A stretch of 64,000 nucleotides of DNA from Neurospora tetraspora (taxonomy: Eukaryota > Ascomycota > Sordariomycetes > Sordariales > Sordariaceae). Location of the stretch: positions 1,054,001 to 1,118,000 of the forward strand of contig NW_026944388.1 in assembly GCF_033439725.1 (NCBI RefSeq), given 5' to 3'. Positions 21,931 to 33,719 of the stretch are shown here, piece by piece; the first letter of the stretch is position 1; each line of letters starts with the position of its first letter. The notes beneath the pieces are model-generated. The model did no database searches and was not told where the DNA came from. It saw only the letters and a list, made by a program, of their open reading frames with translations. A program made the translations under genes and the position numbers.

Positions 21931-24625
21931 TTATACAGCAGCACTCCTCGTCGTCTCCAACCGACTTCCCTGCCCTTCCTCATCCTCTCCATCTTCAGTT
22001 ACCCTTACCCCATTCTCTCCTCCATTCCCATTCCTATTCCCATTCCCAATAACCCTAAAGTTCGGATCCGTCCCTCTCCTCCTCATCCCCATCCTGTTCC
22101 TACTACTAGCACTGGGCCCCCGTATCGTGGTATCTGACCCGTTGTTACTACTCGTATTGGCAACGTTCGCGCTTACCTGCGACGAACCACCACCACCACC
22201 GCCCATCCTCAACCGACCACTCAACAACTCCGCCAACGTCCCGCTCAAACTCCTCGCTCGCCCTCTTATCCCTTGGTCCTCATGACCTTGACCTTGACCT
22301 TTACTGCCTAGTCCGGTAAGATCCAACAACGGACCAAAAGTACTCGTACTCCCCACCGCCGCCCAGGCACTTCCCTGCCCACGCCCCCTACCGTTTTCCA
22401 GATCGTAGTACCCTTCATCATTGTCTGCAGGCACGAACAAACTGTTTCTCAATCCCGGTCTGCTTCTCCGACCTGCTATCCTTCTCTGCGTAGGCGAGTC
22501 ATTTTCGGCCGCCATGCCGAGGTGGGGGAGTAATCTGTCCGCTACCACGGCGCCGAGGGTGGAAGAGAAGGGGGAAGGGGAGATCATGGGGGGGTTACCG
22601 CCAGCATTATGGTGGTGATGGCTGCCGTAATGGTGGGTGTGGGCGTTGGAGGCGCGGTGTGATTGTGATAGGGTGGAGGAGGAGACGGCGCGGGGGGTAA
22701 CTGGCCGCGAGGCTGAGGGGGGTGTCCGGGCTGAGCCTGTCCCTGAGCCGGTAGCTGGGGAGGAGTTGCGCGTGATGGTGATGTTGGGCCGGGGTGTGGT
22801 TGAGAGGAGGAGATCGGTGGCGACCTCGTCGGAGGAGACGGGGATGGAGCGGATGGTGTCTGAGGAGATGGTGTGTGGGCCAATACTTGGGTGTTGGTAA
22901 TGGGCGTCGATTTCGGGGACGTATTCTTCGCTTCTATTTCTTCCTTGGGACACTGCCGCCCTCCAGGGGTTATCGAGCAACGGGGCGTCTTCGTTGTCGT
23001 TGTCGTCTGATTCTTCAACGAGAGTGTTTCGAGACTTGGATCTGGTGTGAGTGCGCGAAGGATAGCCAGCATCCTCCGCCTCCTCTACTGCTGATAGGGG
23101 TCTAACTGCGGCTTCTTTGAAACTGACACGCGACGACCGCCGGGATCTCGCGGAATCGCTACGTCTGTGAGAGGGCTGGCGGGGCGTATGTGGTGATGAG
23201 GAGGTCGCGGCGACGACTGCCGCTGCTGCTCCTAGCGTTGGGCCGTGTTCTGCAAGGCCAATGGTTTCGTCGACGCCCTCTGCGTCGGAGAGAAGCCCTT
23301 CCTCCTCCTCCTCTTCCTCATCATGATGCGGCCTGCCGCTGGTGATGAGGAATACGCCGAAGAAAGTCAATATGCAGCCGCCGATAAACTTGAGCGCTTG
23401 TTTGCTGGTTGTCCTCTCAAAGTCTCGGTAGAGGACGGCACTGCCAATGATTACAGATAGTGTAAACAGAACGAACTGGACGGGGATAACCTGGGTAGAA
23501 TCGAAACGCCGGAGTGCCTTGTTTACGTAGTGGACTTGCATGACTGCGGTGAAGAGCAAGACAAAGACCAGAACGTATGTAATAGGTGTCGTGAAAGCGC
23601 CGAGAAGAGTAGAGGAGAGCATAGATGAGACACCTTTGGTAGAGAGGGCAGTATATCCGCCTATACAAGACTGGGTATTAGCATAATGCCACTGCTAATA
23701 AGGTGGGTATAAACGTACCAAATAGACCGACCAAGCCCAGATCTATCAGGATGGTCCGGTTGCCGTACCTGGGGCTCGCCCACATAAGGAGAACAATCAA
23801 GGAACAGCTAAGGCCCATGTAGATCTCGAATTCCATGGTCGTAATCGCATCCCATACTTCATGAGGCCCCATCTTGGTCTCTTGCGACTCGGCACTCAAG
23901 ACCACTACCACGGCACCGGCCACGGCAATAAGCACACCGAAGAAGTCTCGCTGACGGAAGACCTCTTTGAAAAAGATGGGCGCAATGATGCAGTTGGACA
24001 CCAAAGCTACAACACCGAGTGGACTGACGACGGAAGCCGGAGCAAAGCCATATGCCAGGAAGTTGCCCGTCTCGCCCACTGTGATCAAGGCTTGGCCTAG
24101 CCACCAGTATGGATCCTTCAGATATGTAGTTGCGACCTTGACCTCCCCTCCAGTGGGAGTCGAAGACTCGGACCAACCCGAGTCCGTGGAATCGGAGGAC
24201 CGTGTTAAAAAGGGCTCGGTTTCGTGGGCATCAATGGCCAGGTCGCTATTGGGATGGCGAGTAGTGTCCTTCCTCGAGAGACTCCCATCGGATACGGGGG
24301 CTGTAGTTCCGTATATACCTCCGCTTCCAGAACTTGTCCCATTCGCCTTGGCCCTAGCCTCCCTGAGCGCCTGCTTTGCACGCCGTCGTACCTCGGCCCG
24401 GTGTTCATTCAACCGAATGTGAGCATATCGCTGGACGTTGAGCGCGAGAGCTATTAGGATGTTGCCGCAGATGGCGGTGATGATGCCGATCAGCGAGGAC
24501 CAGTTTTGGAGTTCGTCGTCATTGCCATGATCGCCTCCGTCGGCGGACGGAATATTGACCTGGACGTCAGGTAAGTATTCTATAGGCCACAGACCGGCTG
24601 CGGAGGCGGGGGCGGGCAAGCGCAT
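21931..24625 (-). CDS. NIPA-type magnesium transporter (DUF803 family, two exons)
   Basis: Exons 24625-23719 and 23660-21931 join in phase to about 878 aa. The membrane core matches the NIPA family, linked to Mg2+ transport: a first helix at about 42-65 (IGIITAICGNILIALALN), then WWLGQALITVGETGNFLAYGFAPASVVSPLG at about 170-205, which is the family signature, followed by LISNCIIAP-type and IAVAGAVVVVLSA helices. The second exon starts with GYTALSTKGVSSML, also conserved, and ends the core near FIGGCILTFFGVFLITSG. Animal NIPA proteins have about 330-400 aa. Here an 85-residue loop sits after helix 1, and a cytosolic tail of about 460 residues follows the core, rich in Ser, Gly, Asn and His with short acidic runs. 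The tail looks disordered and no domain was recognised. The ion specificity is inferred from family only. Confidence 0.9.
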
Positions 24626-26119
24626 TGTTGCCGTCGGAGTGTGGTTCGGGATCGAGATTAGGATCGAGGTCGCGGATGGGGCGGCGTCCTAGTGAGCAAC
24701 GCACACGGCTCGCGGCGTTCAAGGCTCACAGCCGGAGGTCATGGAATGTTGGTTCACAAATGGGAAGCGCATGTGAAGTGAAGCAATCGGTTGGCGAGAT
24801 GGGACGACGGGTCATGCCCTGCTTCGGCTTGTAATGATAGTAGGTAGGCTCGAGTCGAGTAAGGTTTCGGTTTCAGTTGTTGGTGGCTGTTGACTTGGGT
24901 TGGGGTCTGATGTCTGCCCGTGGTCTCTGTATCTTTGCGCTTTTCTGGATGTCTAACAACGTTACAGATTCGAGATTGTTGGTCGGGCGCTTAATATGAA
25001 CAAGAAGAAAATAGGAAGGAGAACAAGAAGGAAGTAGTCGAGAAGAACAGGAACCTCGGAAATGTCAATGTCTATTACGAGACTAGTGTCGCGGTAGTCG
25101 CAGTAGCTGATCGGACTTTAGAGTGGATGTTCCGTGGAGGGTGAAATTGCAGCGACAGAGAAGGACAGCGTCCAGGTCGCATCTCGAGATCCAACACAAG
25201 TGACGACGGGATGGTGGTTGTCGAATGCGCAGCCCGAGTTGTGCGCGAGAGTCCGAGACTACGTTTACGTTACAGGTTGTCATACGAGATGGTCATTGTG
25301 CACAGGAACCCTTGAGGAACCCACGACACTAACAAATTGTGCAGCACAGATTCGATGGCGTCCCGTCGCTAAAATGGATGCCGTTAATGCCGGGATGAGG
25401 GCGGCATTGGGGGTCGCTGTTGTTACCAGGAATAGCGCCAGATGAACCCTGGGAAGGCTCGCCTCATTGTAGGCTCCACTTCCATATCGCTGGAATTAGC
25501 GATTCCAATTTCCAGGCTGTGGTGGGGCAGCTCCTGTTAACGTTCCAAGGCTACTGGCCTTTCAGGTTGTTTTTGTTGTCTTGAACATCAACTCTTCAGC
25601 TCTTCAACCTCGCTTCACTATCTATTAACACTTCCGTTCCAACATATCCATGTGAAAGAAGAATGGTTTAGGGCTAGTGTATGGATCGTTGTCGGCGTCG
25701 AGATGTCTTTACTGTATCTTGGACCCTGCGTGTTAACACCACCATTAAACGCTAACACTTATACACAGCACTACACGTCCAAGTCTTTGAGTGATGTTCA
25801 TATTCTTGAGAGGGCATATAGACCTGTGCCGTTGTGGGAATACTCTTTTATCCTCTATAGGTGCTCAGACATTGACAGATAGCCGTAGAGGTACTTGTCC
25901 GAGTCGTCTGATATCGAGGTACGTACCTCTCCGTCCTGTGCAACAGAAACATCTAGCAAGTGCCACTGAGGTCATTCTCCGCATACCCCCACATGTTAGC
26001 ACGGAAACAACCTCAACCACACCACTCAACCTACAAGACACATCACCAGGTCTTCACTTCCCCTCTTCAACTTTTGCTTCTTCCATCAAAGAATACTCGA
26101 TCCACCATCGGTCATCACA
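24626..26119. other. divergent promoter region, 1.5 kb
   Basis: Upstream of both the NIPA gene (-) and the unrecognised 509-aa gene (+). Several frames of 70-117 codons occur but overlap each other on both strands and lack any recognisable protein. The last 250 bases are CA/CT-rich, as in a leader. Confidence 0.5.
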
Positions 26120-27649
26120 ATGCGCGATGACAACGACCCGTTAAACGACTTCCTGAAGCCCTTCAGGAAGTTCAAGGAGCACGTCGACGACAACATCGGC
26201 GCCGGCTTCCACACTATCTTAGATACTATCCTCTACTTGACGCCATATCAGCTATCCAGACGAGATGCTCCGTCCTCACCAGCCCTGGGCACCGACATCA
26301 CTCGCGGCAAAAACTTGCCCGATATCCGCGCTTATGGGAACAACAAGGCTTCTGACGAGCTGGAGCGCCACTTCGACGAGCTGCAAAATTATGGCACCAA
26401 CTACTTCGAAGCAGCCCGCGCCTGGAGGCTGTTCCTTCTGCGCTCTAATTACTCTCCGGTTCGCCTTTCTCTCGAGCTCGGCTGGAAACCTGTCCCAAAG
26501 GGCCTAACTTCGGAAATGGATCCCAGCCTATTTGGCTGGGAGGACGCCTTTGAGGATCTTCTGGCCGAAAGCTCGGCCAAGCCTATGAGGAGTATCGAAT
26601 CCCACTGGTTCACCAAACAATATCCCCTCTATCCCAAGTACCTCGAGCAGAGCAAAACAGTGACCCCGGACATGCTCCGAGCGCTTGATTTGGACCAGAG
26701 GATACGCTTCCGCAAGCTTGACGAGGCCTGGTTTCCCCTCTACTCTCGCTTGTTTGTCGACACCTCCGACCGTCGTTATTGCTCGCCACGCAGTATGGAC
26801 GAGTGGATCGAATGGAGAAAAGCGGAGGCGAAGAAGGACGACTTCCACAGTAACATCCTTTCTCAGCTCGTGTCAAGCCTCGGAGTCGACGCTTCTCGCT
26901 GGGCCGACAACAAAAACAGGAATAGGGACGAAGCCGTTCTAGAGATGCAAGGACGCATCATCAATGATGTCAGCAACACGCTTGGCGACGTCGTTGACAT
27001 GTCCAACGGCTTCTTTGACAACTTGACATGGTTCATCAACAAGTTCGACCGCGCGTTAACCGAAGAGACCGAACGGGAATCGAACAAGGATTTGCAAAAG
27101 ACCACCAAGTCGAATGACAAGAAGCATCCTGACACTGAGCAGGATTTGACTGATGTCATCTTGTCAGCTTTCAACGAGTCCAACCGCTCGCTGAGCACGC
27201 TCTTCAAGTCCTTTGCGGATGAGCTCAAGGACACCAAGCGCTTCTTCGATGACTGGATCGATTCTCAAGATGTCGTGCCAAACAACTCGGACACTCTCAC
27301 AAAGTCCCCCGATACCGCTGCTGTCGCTACAAGGGATAACAGCACCGTCACGACCACCACCACCACCGAGAAGGGCGGAGTGACCGAGACCATCAAGAAG
27401 GAAGAGTATACTGACGCATCCGGTGCTGTGCATGTCAAGCAGGAAATCATCAGGAAGGATGCCGAGGGCAACGTCATTAGCAGATCGAGCAGCCACTCGG
27501 TGCAAAGTAAGCGCTCTTGGTCTTTTGGCAACATCGATGCTGATGAAGACGACAAGTCGCTCCTCGCCAAGAAGGACCGTGACCAGGACGGAAACATCAA
27601 GGATGATGATGGCAAGGATGGAAAGAAGGAGGGATGGTTCTGGAAGTAA
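26120..27649 (+). CDS. unrecognised protein of 509 aa
   Basis: One uninterrupted frame from ATG to TAA with the codon bias of the neighbouring genes, so very likely real. I do not recognise the family. Residues 1-60 include FLKPFRKFKEHVDDNIGAGF and a short hydrophobic stretch (ILDTILYLTPYQL), but no clear signal peptide. Residues about 60-330 are charged and Trp/Phe-bearing with helical character. Residues about 395-460 carry a Thr run, then EKGGVTETIKKEEYTDASGA and EIIRKDAEGNVISRSSS, a beta-strand-like alternating segment. The C-terminus is Asp/Lys-rich and ends GWFWK. No catalytic motif or membrane span is evident. A cytosolic or organelle-surface protein restricted to filamentous fungi is possible but not shown. 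Confidence 0.8.
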   Translation: MRDDNDPLNDFLKPFRKFKEHVDDNIGAGFHTILDTILYLTPYQLSRRDAPSSPALGTDITRGKNLPDIRAYGNNKASDELERHFDELQNYGTNYFEAARAWRLFLLRSNYSPVRLSLELGWKPVPKGLTSEMDPSLFGWEDAFEDLLAESSAKPMRSIESHWFTKQYPLYPKYLEQSKTVTPDMLRALDLDQRIRFRKLDEAWFPLYSRLFVDTSDRRYCSPRSMDEWIEWRKAEAKKDDFHSNILSQLVSSLGVDASRWADNKNRNRDEAVLEMQGRIINDVSNTLGDVVDMSNGFFDNLTWFINKFDRALTEETERESNKDLQKTTKSNDKKHPDTEQDLTDVILSAFNESNRSLSTLFKSFADELKDTKRFFDDWIDSQDVVPNNSDTLTKSPDTAAVATRDNSTVTTTTTTEKGGVTETIKKEEYTDASGAVHVKQEIIRKDAEGNVISRSSSHSVQSKRSWSFGNIDADEDDKSLLAKKDRDQDGNIKDDDGKDGKKEGWFWK

Positions 27650-28417
27650 AAATATGAAGTGATGAATGATATGAGACCATGTTACCTATGTGTTCTTGGC
27701 CGAGATGACAAGAATGAGTTGATGTTGTTATGTCACCTTCTTGTGTGTACAATAATACCTGCCTATACCCCTTTCCTTCATCTCCTTTTCACGAGACCGA
27801 TAACCCATTCCAATAGGTGTGGTGGCTTGAACAAATGTATATAGCAAATGAATTTATGTCGAGTCTGATATCAGGAACCACCACTGCCTCACCCCAAAAC
27901 GCTGTTTCCCGGTTTTCAGTTATATACACAAACTGTTGTATACTTCAAACATTGAGCACCACTGATGTTCTGGATTCGTCAGACATGGGAGCTACGTTGG
28001 TTCATCTTTTATCGAGACAACGATGTGCACACAGACAGTGGAAAAAATGTGAAGGAAAGGTGAAGAGGATGTGAAGAGAATCTGAAATGAAGATGAATTC
28101 AAACTCAGAGCGGGCACGTAAAGAGCGGGTGAAGAGAAGCCCAGATCCCTTTCAATCAACTTCCATCTCGGAGGCCAAACAAGTCTTTTGGGCGAGAACA
28201 ACAGACGAGAGTACGAGAAACGAGGAGTTACAACCGCAATCCTTAAGTTGTCAGCTAAGCAGAAAGCTAAAGTATCTCCTAATGGCTACCTAGTTAAATC
28301 AACTACTTCGCTAGCTGGTATAACAACAGAAGAAAAAGAACATGTGCGCTTGCTACAACTTTACCACTTCCGCCACAACCTCAACATAAACCCTTGGTAT
28401 TCCAGCCACGTGAACCA
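27650..28417. other. convergent intergenic region
   Basis: Between the stops of two unrecognised genes. Moderately AT-rich with no credible open frame. Poly(A) signals for both strands probably lie here. Confidence 0.5.
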
Positions 28418-29944
28418 TCACTCAGGGGCAGTCAAAGGTGCGCCTCCACCCGCCGGCCCAACTTCCTCCATAGCCTCCTCATCCTCCTCGTCCTCATCAT
28501 TTCCAGTCTCTTTGCCCTTCACAACAGGCCTCCCATCCCCAATGACCCCAATCCTCTTCGCCTTCCCTTCTCTCTCGCAAGCTTCGAAAACATACCCAGA
28601 CCCAGACCCTTCTCCAAGAAACGTCCCCAACTTCAGATCCGCTTCCGTGGTAACCAGATGTCCCCTCTTCTCCACCACCTCCTCGCGCATGCGATCGATG
28701 AAATATTTGATATGTGATCGTTTCTCATAGAGGTATCTATCCGGGCCTATTGTTCGGCGAGGTCCGGGCTTCTTCCTACGCGTAGTGCCAAACGATATAC
28801 CCCACTGCTCGAACGCGTTGAGCGCCAAAAGCTCGTGGTAGCCGAGGGAACAGCCACTGAGAAGGTAGTAGTCGTGGTAGGGACAGAGGTTTTGGTTGTG
28901 CAGGATTCTGACTTCCGAGGTCTTCGGGCGGGGGATGTTGACGTGATCTGTGGTCAGATTGCAGTAGAGGCAGGTAAGCGGTTGAGAATACTCGGGCCAA
29001 GGGTGGCTTGGGATGCTATATTTTGGGTCGTTTTATTGTGGTTAGCTTGCTGTACATGTGATTGCCATGTTGCCTTTGGAGATGTGGTTGGGAGAAAAAG
29101 TGATATAGAATATTGTGTGGTCTGATTGGGGTGTTTGTTCGACATTGCAACGTACCAGACAAAGAGATTGTTCGAGCCTTTGGGAGCTTGAAGGATGTGT
29201 TTGTAGTATTTGAACCTTTTTAGCATCTTGTTGTCTTGTTCTCGTTCTGGTCACAAGTGATCAAAGTTAGACCAGTGAGCTCCTGCTGTACGGAAATAAT
29301 CGTAGGCAAAATACACAGCACGCACATGGCCAACGAACTGTCAAAAGCCATGACGAAAATGCAAAGAGAAACAACTTACTCAGTCTACAATCCATCGGCG
29401 AAAGTTTCATGAAAAGTCTGTCCGCTTCCACGGACCTGGGTCCTCGCAGCTTGAGAGCGGGAAAATTCCTAAATTTTCCCGCTCTCATAGCCCGAACAAG
29501 ACTTTCCTCCGCGGGATCCAACAAAAGCTCCTCCTATAAGTCAGGTTCGTTGTGTATCCAAATTGCATGACTAAGTATCCGTAGTCTAATAGGTTTCACC
29601 CTGAAGACGGTCAACGTCTCTGGCTCCTTGAAGATAACTTGCGTGCCGTCAAAGCACATGTCCCAGGTCAGCCGTAGAGCCTCGTCAACGAGCCGATCAA
29701 CGTCTTGTTTCGATTCAGTTACGAAGTGGTTGTTTTCGTTATCGTTCTTTTTTTCCGGATTCGTTGCCTGGGGATAGGCCTGTTTCTTGGGATTGACTTG
29801 TTCTTGGGGGTAGACCTGCTCCTGGGGATAGACTTGCTCCTGGGGATAGACTTGCTCCTGGGGATAGACCTGATCCTGGGGATAGGCCTTCTCCTGCGGG
29901 TATGCCTGGTTGGCGGGGGCGAAAGGTGCTTGGGGTGGATTCAT
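28418..29944 (-). CDS. unrecognised protein with YPQEQV repeats and Cys/His motifs (four exons)
   Basis: Proposed model: exons 29944-29600, 29533-29380, 29246-29156 and 29015-28418, 395 aa. The exon 3 and 4 junctions are well supported: donors GTAAGT and GTACGT, a CTAAC branch site before 29246, a TATAG acceptor at 29017, and phases that agree throughout. The first junction (donor GTGAAA, acceptor TATAG) is weaker, so exon 1 could be a separate gene or spliced otherwise. The N-terminus has a tandem YPQEQV repeat. The core reads PMDCRLKREQDNKMLKRFKY, then a Cys/His set (C197, then TCLYC at about 211-215, then LCPYHDYY and SGC) that could bind zinc, then LLALNAFEQWGISFG, a basic RRKKPGPRRTIGPDRYLYEK block and an acidic tail. 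I do not know a named family with this layout. It may be fungus-specific; no function is proposed. Confidence 0.7.
29453..29486. repeat. perfect 15-bp inverted repeat with 4-base loop inside an exon
   Basis: Left arm gagagcgggaaaatt (29453-29467), loop ccta, right arm aattttcccgctctc (29472-29486), with no mismatch. It lies within exon 2 of the 28.4-29.9 kb gene, where the minus strand codes for RAGKFRNFPALK. Confidence 0.9.
29801..29905. repeat. 18-bp tandem repeat coding YPQEQV
   Basis: Five to six imperfect 18-bp units based on ctcctggggatagacttg, reading YPQEQV on the minus strand. The outer units have drifted. It is in the first exon of the unrecognised Cys/His gene and is a likely length-variable site. 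Confidence 0.85.
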
Positions 29945-31058
29945 GTTGAGAGCGATGTTCTGGATATGCTGCTCTGCGAGAATGAATGTTGTGTAACGGA
30001 ATCAAAATGTGAACGACAGAACCGGGAGACCGTCTAAAAGAAACGAATGGTGTGTGGAGGGTTACCGATAGAACATCAACTTTGAAGAAGAAGAAGAATG
30101 GAACTTGATAGGACTGGATGATTGTGTCGAGCGAGGTTCACTGGAGGGTACTACTCTTCTACGCGGAAAAGGAAAAGGCTAGGTCCAACTTCCATTCTCA
30201 CTCCGAAGCGGGTGCGTTAACTTGCTGAGATGTTCCTTCCCTTGCACTCTCCATTTTCCCGAGGAGGGCATGTGAGGCTCAGTGTTCTTTCTGTGTGGAA
30301 GGAAGGTACGATGTTGTAGATGTGTTAAAGGTAGGAGTGATCGAAAAGATCTCAAGTGGAAGCTTCCATCGATGTCAAATACACCGATCCACAATTAGGG
30401 CCATACAGTCGGAGCTAAATCCGCTGAACGTCTGATGTCCAATCATTTGTCCACCTTAAGTCCCAATCGGGAAAGAAGGGTACGTACCTCCACTGTTCAC
30501 ACAACGACACCCATTCTCCCAGCCGCCATGTCTAAGTGCGATTTATGAACTCTCAGTTTGTATGTTGCTGTTAGGCGTGTTCGGACTATTCTTTTCACCA
30601 CCTGCGAGACCAAATTACCATGGAAGTCCGTCAACCTTGGAACATATGACTTGACAAGTTGAGGACGGCACTCGATTTCCAACCTAGAAAGACCGTTAAG
30701 TATAGACTTCGGAGTGAGTAGTATCTTGGGAAATCTTGGGGAACTTTTCGAGTGCGGTTGTCTTGCACAGCGGTCAAAACAACAGGGTCAGGGTTCCTTG
30801 TGTTGGATGTTCGGTCTCTTTTTTCACATCACTCTTGACACTCAGCGAGAATATCTAGCGAGTGCTGGCTTAAAGGCGAGCAACAACGGCAATGAAGCAT
30901 CCATCTCCATCCATTCATTCACTGACACTCCTCCCTTCACAACCCTTCCATTCCACGTTAAGCCAACGTCAAAAGCCATGATAACTGCCATAAGCAAAGC
31001 GTCCACCCTGCCCGGTAATGTTCAAAGCTCGCTCCTCTCCCCTCCATGATACCCCCAA
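29945..31058. other. intergenic region
   Basis: Upstream of the Cys/His gene and downstream of tdp1, both on the minus strand. Open frames of 60-111 codons show no recognisable features. No RNA gene was seen. Confidence 0.5.
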
Positions 31059-33719
31059 TCAAAATCCACCGAAGAAGAAAGGACTCTTCGATCCATTCAG
31101 TTGAAGCGGAGACCCCGGTACTCGCATCGGAATCGGTACGTGACCCTCAAAGACTCCCCAGGACGGGTCATCTTCCGTAGAGGTAGGCATGGCTTCTTTC
31201 CCCTTGCCATTGCCATTGCCCTCATCCCGCTCCTCAGCAGCCGCCGGTGATGATGAACTGGCAATTGTAGTAGTCCCATCAGGAACGAGGACGCCACACT
31301 CCCAGTTCCGGCAGGTGATCTTGAACTTTTTGGTGCTACGGTCTTTGATGAGTCGGCCCCTGACGAAATCATGATTAAAGCTTGTTAGATTCTCGTCAAG
31401 TTCTGTGGAGGAGATTTGGAATAACTTACCAAGCACTCTCCGACAGATTGGCGCTGCCAACGTATGCGAAACCGCTCACAACCTTCTTGCCAGGTTCGTC
31501 TTTGGACTCCTCCGTCCTCCTGACAAAGATCATCTTATTGTGCATGAGCATGCCTGGTCTGGTGGACACGCAGTCACGCAGCACTTCTCGGGGGAAAGTC
31601 GGTGCTTCGAACCATTGTTTTTGGAAGCAGATAGTTCCGGCGTCCTGTGATTGCCGCGTCAGCATCAGGCCGTTTATATGGTAGGGAAAAAAAGGAAATA
31701 TCTCTTGCAGACAGGATAAGGGTGACTGGCGACTGACCTTTGCGATACTAGTCCGCACCGTGTGCTTCGATGGGAAATAAACCCGAGTGTGTTTCCTGAC
31801 CTCGGCGGCCCCGAGATCTGGCGCTTCTTGTTGACCCTTCTTTGGTTTGCCTACTGTTCGACTCTCGAGCTCTTCGACTCCGGAGTCGCCTACACGGTTG
31901 TTAGCAACCAAGCTGAAGCACTAGCTGTGAGTTCAGAGAGTTTACCCACCTCGACAAGCGTAATACAGCGCTTTGAGTAGAGAATCTTTGATGGATCCCA
32001 GTGATGCAGCCTGTAAGCCAGGCGTCAGCAAAACCCAGGCCTTGGGAAGCTAGGATACAGAGTTAAGTGAAGAGAACCCACCACAACATCCATCTCGATC
32101 GTCTTTGTTGTACCAAGACCTAAAGCCTTGACAGTACGACCAAGCCCGCAGTAACCTGGTAAAAAGAAGATTAGTTGATGGCACAACTCTGGACAGCTAT
32201 TATCCGATAAACTTACCTGTCCTCCAAGCTTTATCATCAACGTGAGAAGCGGCGCTAATGTATGCCTTTAGCACATATTCTGTTGTCTCTGTAAGGCCTT
32301 GGTGGCTGAACTCACATCGAGTGAACGAAACCATAACGCCTCGTTTCTGTCCAGTCATACTTCTTCAAGCTCCTAATTAGACCATCATCCAGTTGCTTGG
32401 CTTTGAGAAAATACGACAGCTCCTCGCCGAAGGGGGTGAGTTCTCTTGTGACGTCCGGGTCATCAAGTACAGGAAGGTCGATGATGAACAAGATCTGAGA
32501 ATGTCAATTAGTAACTTTCGTTGCTTGAAAAAGATTGGAACTCGTAGGCTTACATTCTCCATATCACCCGTCTCACCCCAGTCGAAGCTCACCAGATTAG
32601 CGCTGGGCACAACAATGCGAAGATAGTCTTCGTACTTGAGCAGCTGAAGCTTCGAATGCATGCACCCCGATCCATTCATGGGAACAAGATGCTTCCGCAC
32701 TGTTGGGAATCTATCCAACCAATTCTATGAGGGAACATAGACGTTAGCAACCGACGTCATGCACCTTCAACGTAAATAACATCCCAGCCTCAAGGCTTTC
32801 GGTTGTGTTCTCGAACCCATTAACTTACACTGATTTGCTCCCCTTGGTTAGGAGCACCCCGACAAAGTATCAATTTAGTCTTCGTCAGATCCAGCTTGTC
32901 GAACAACCACGCCTCATCCAAGATGAACGTGCTCAGCACTGCCAACTGCAGCTTATCCTTCTGGAAAACCTCTTCGATGGTGATGTCGTCTCCCTTCCTC
33001 GCTTGACCGCGGACCCACGTTTTCTTGACCGCACCCTTGGGAAACGGAAGTTCTGTTTTTGGTCTACTGCCGCTCAATTTGCGGCCAGCAGTGGAGGACT
33101 GGTCCACGGTTGCTGCGGCTGCTGTTGCCGCTTTTCCTTGCACTGCCTCTGACGGCTTTGCCTGCTGCTTCCCGGCTTTGACCATGCGTCCCGTGACGGG
33201 GGAGCTGTTGGATCCTTGGGAGCTTGCCGTCTCGTCTTCATCAGACTCAGGTAGTAGCAAATCGGCAATTGTTTGTGGACCGGTAGTTTTTTTGTAGCTG
33301 CTGCTTGACATCTTGGGACGTTGCTGGGGACGGGCGGTAGTCGGACTGGGGGATTCCAAAGCTGATAATGCTGGTCTCTTGTTCTTCAGGCGGGCGAGAC
33401 GCTCCTCTTCCATCTTCTTCCTGTCCAGGCCGAAGAGTGCTGATACACTGGATGCCTGGGCAGAGGCGGTAGAGGCTTGTTTGCTGGTTTGAGAGGATTT
33501 GGAGTCCTTGGCGGCAGGTTTTGATTCAAGGTCGGGTTTACTCCGACTTCCATTATCGTCCTCGTCGTCTTGTGTTAGGTCGATAGTGGCGCTCGACTTC
33601 CCGCCAGTCTGCGGTTCGAAAGGATCTTGGCCAAGTGACAAAGCGATAGCGACGCGCAGTGCTTCGTCATCGGACATATCCTCGGCGTCATTGAACCGTG
33701 CGCCTCTGTGGTCAGCCAT
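31059..33719 (-). CDS. tdp1: tyrosyl-DNA phosphodiesterase Tdp1 with N-terminal UIM (nine exons)
   Basis: Removes stalled topoisomerase-linked tyrosine from DNA 3' ends. Exons 33719-32829, 32724-32554, 32494-32316, 32254-32217, 32155-32082, 32010-31950, 31889-31738, 31644-31430 and 31359-31059 are all in phase and give 693 aa. The two phospholipase-D-type HxK motifs are present: MHSKLQLL (His about 320, Lys about 322) and LMHNKMIFVR (His about 557, Lys about 559), each followed by the Asn-bearing block (SANLVSFDWG and GSANLSESAWG). The C-terminus, with CRNWECGVLVP and VPIPMRVPGSPL, is also typical. Before the catalytic part lies a disordered region of about 250 aa. It holds a ubiquitin-interacting motif (DDEALRVAIALSL, about residues 17-30) and a SUMO-interaction-like motif (ATIDLTQDDEDD, about 44-55). 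Exon 4 is only 38 bp. Confidence 0.93.
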
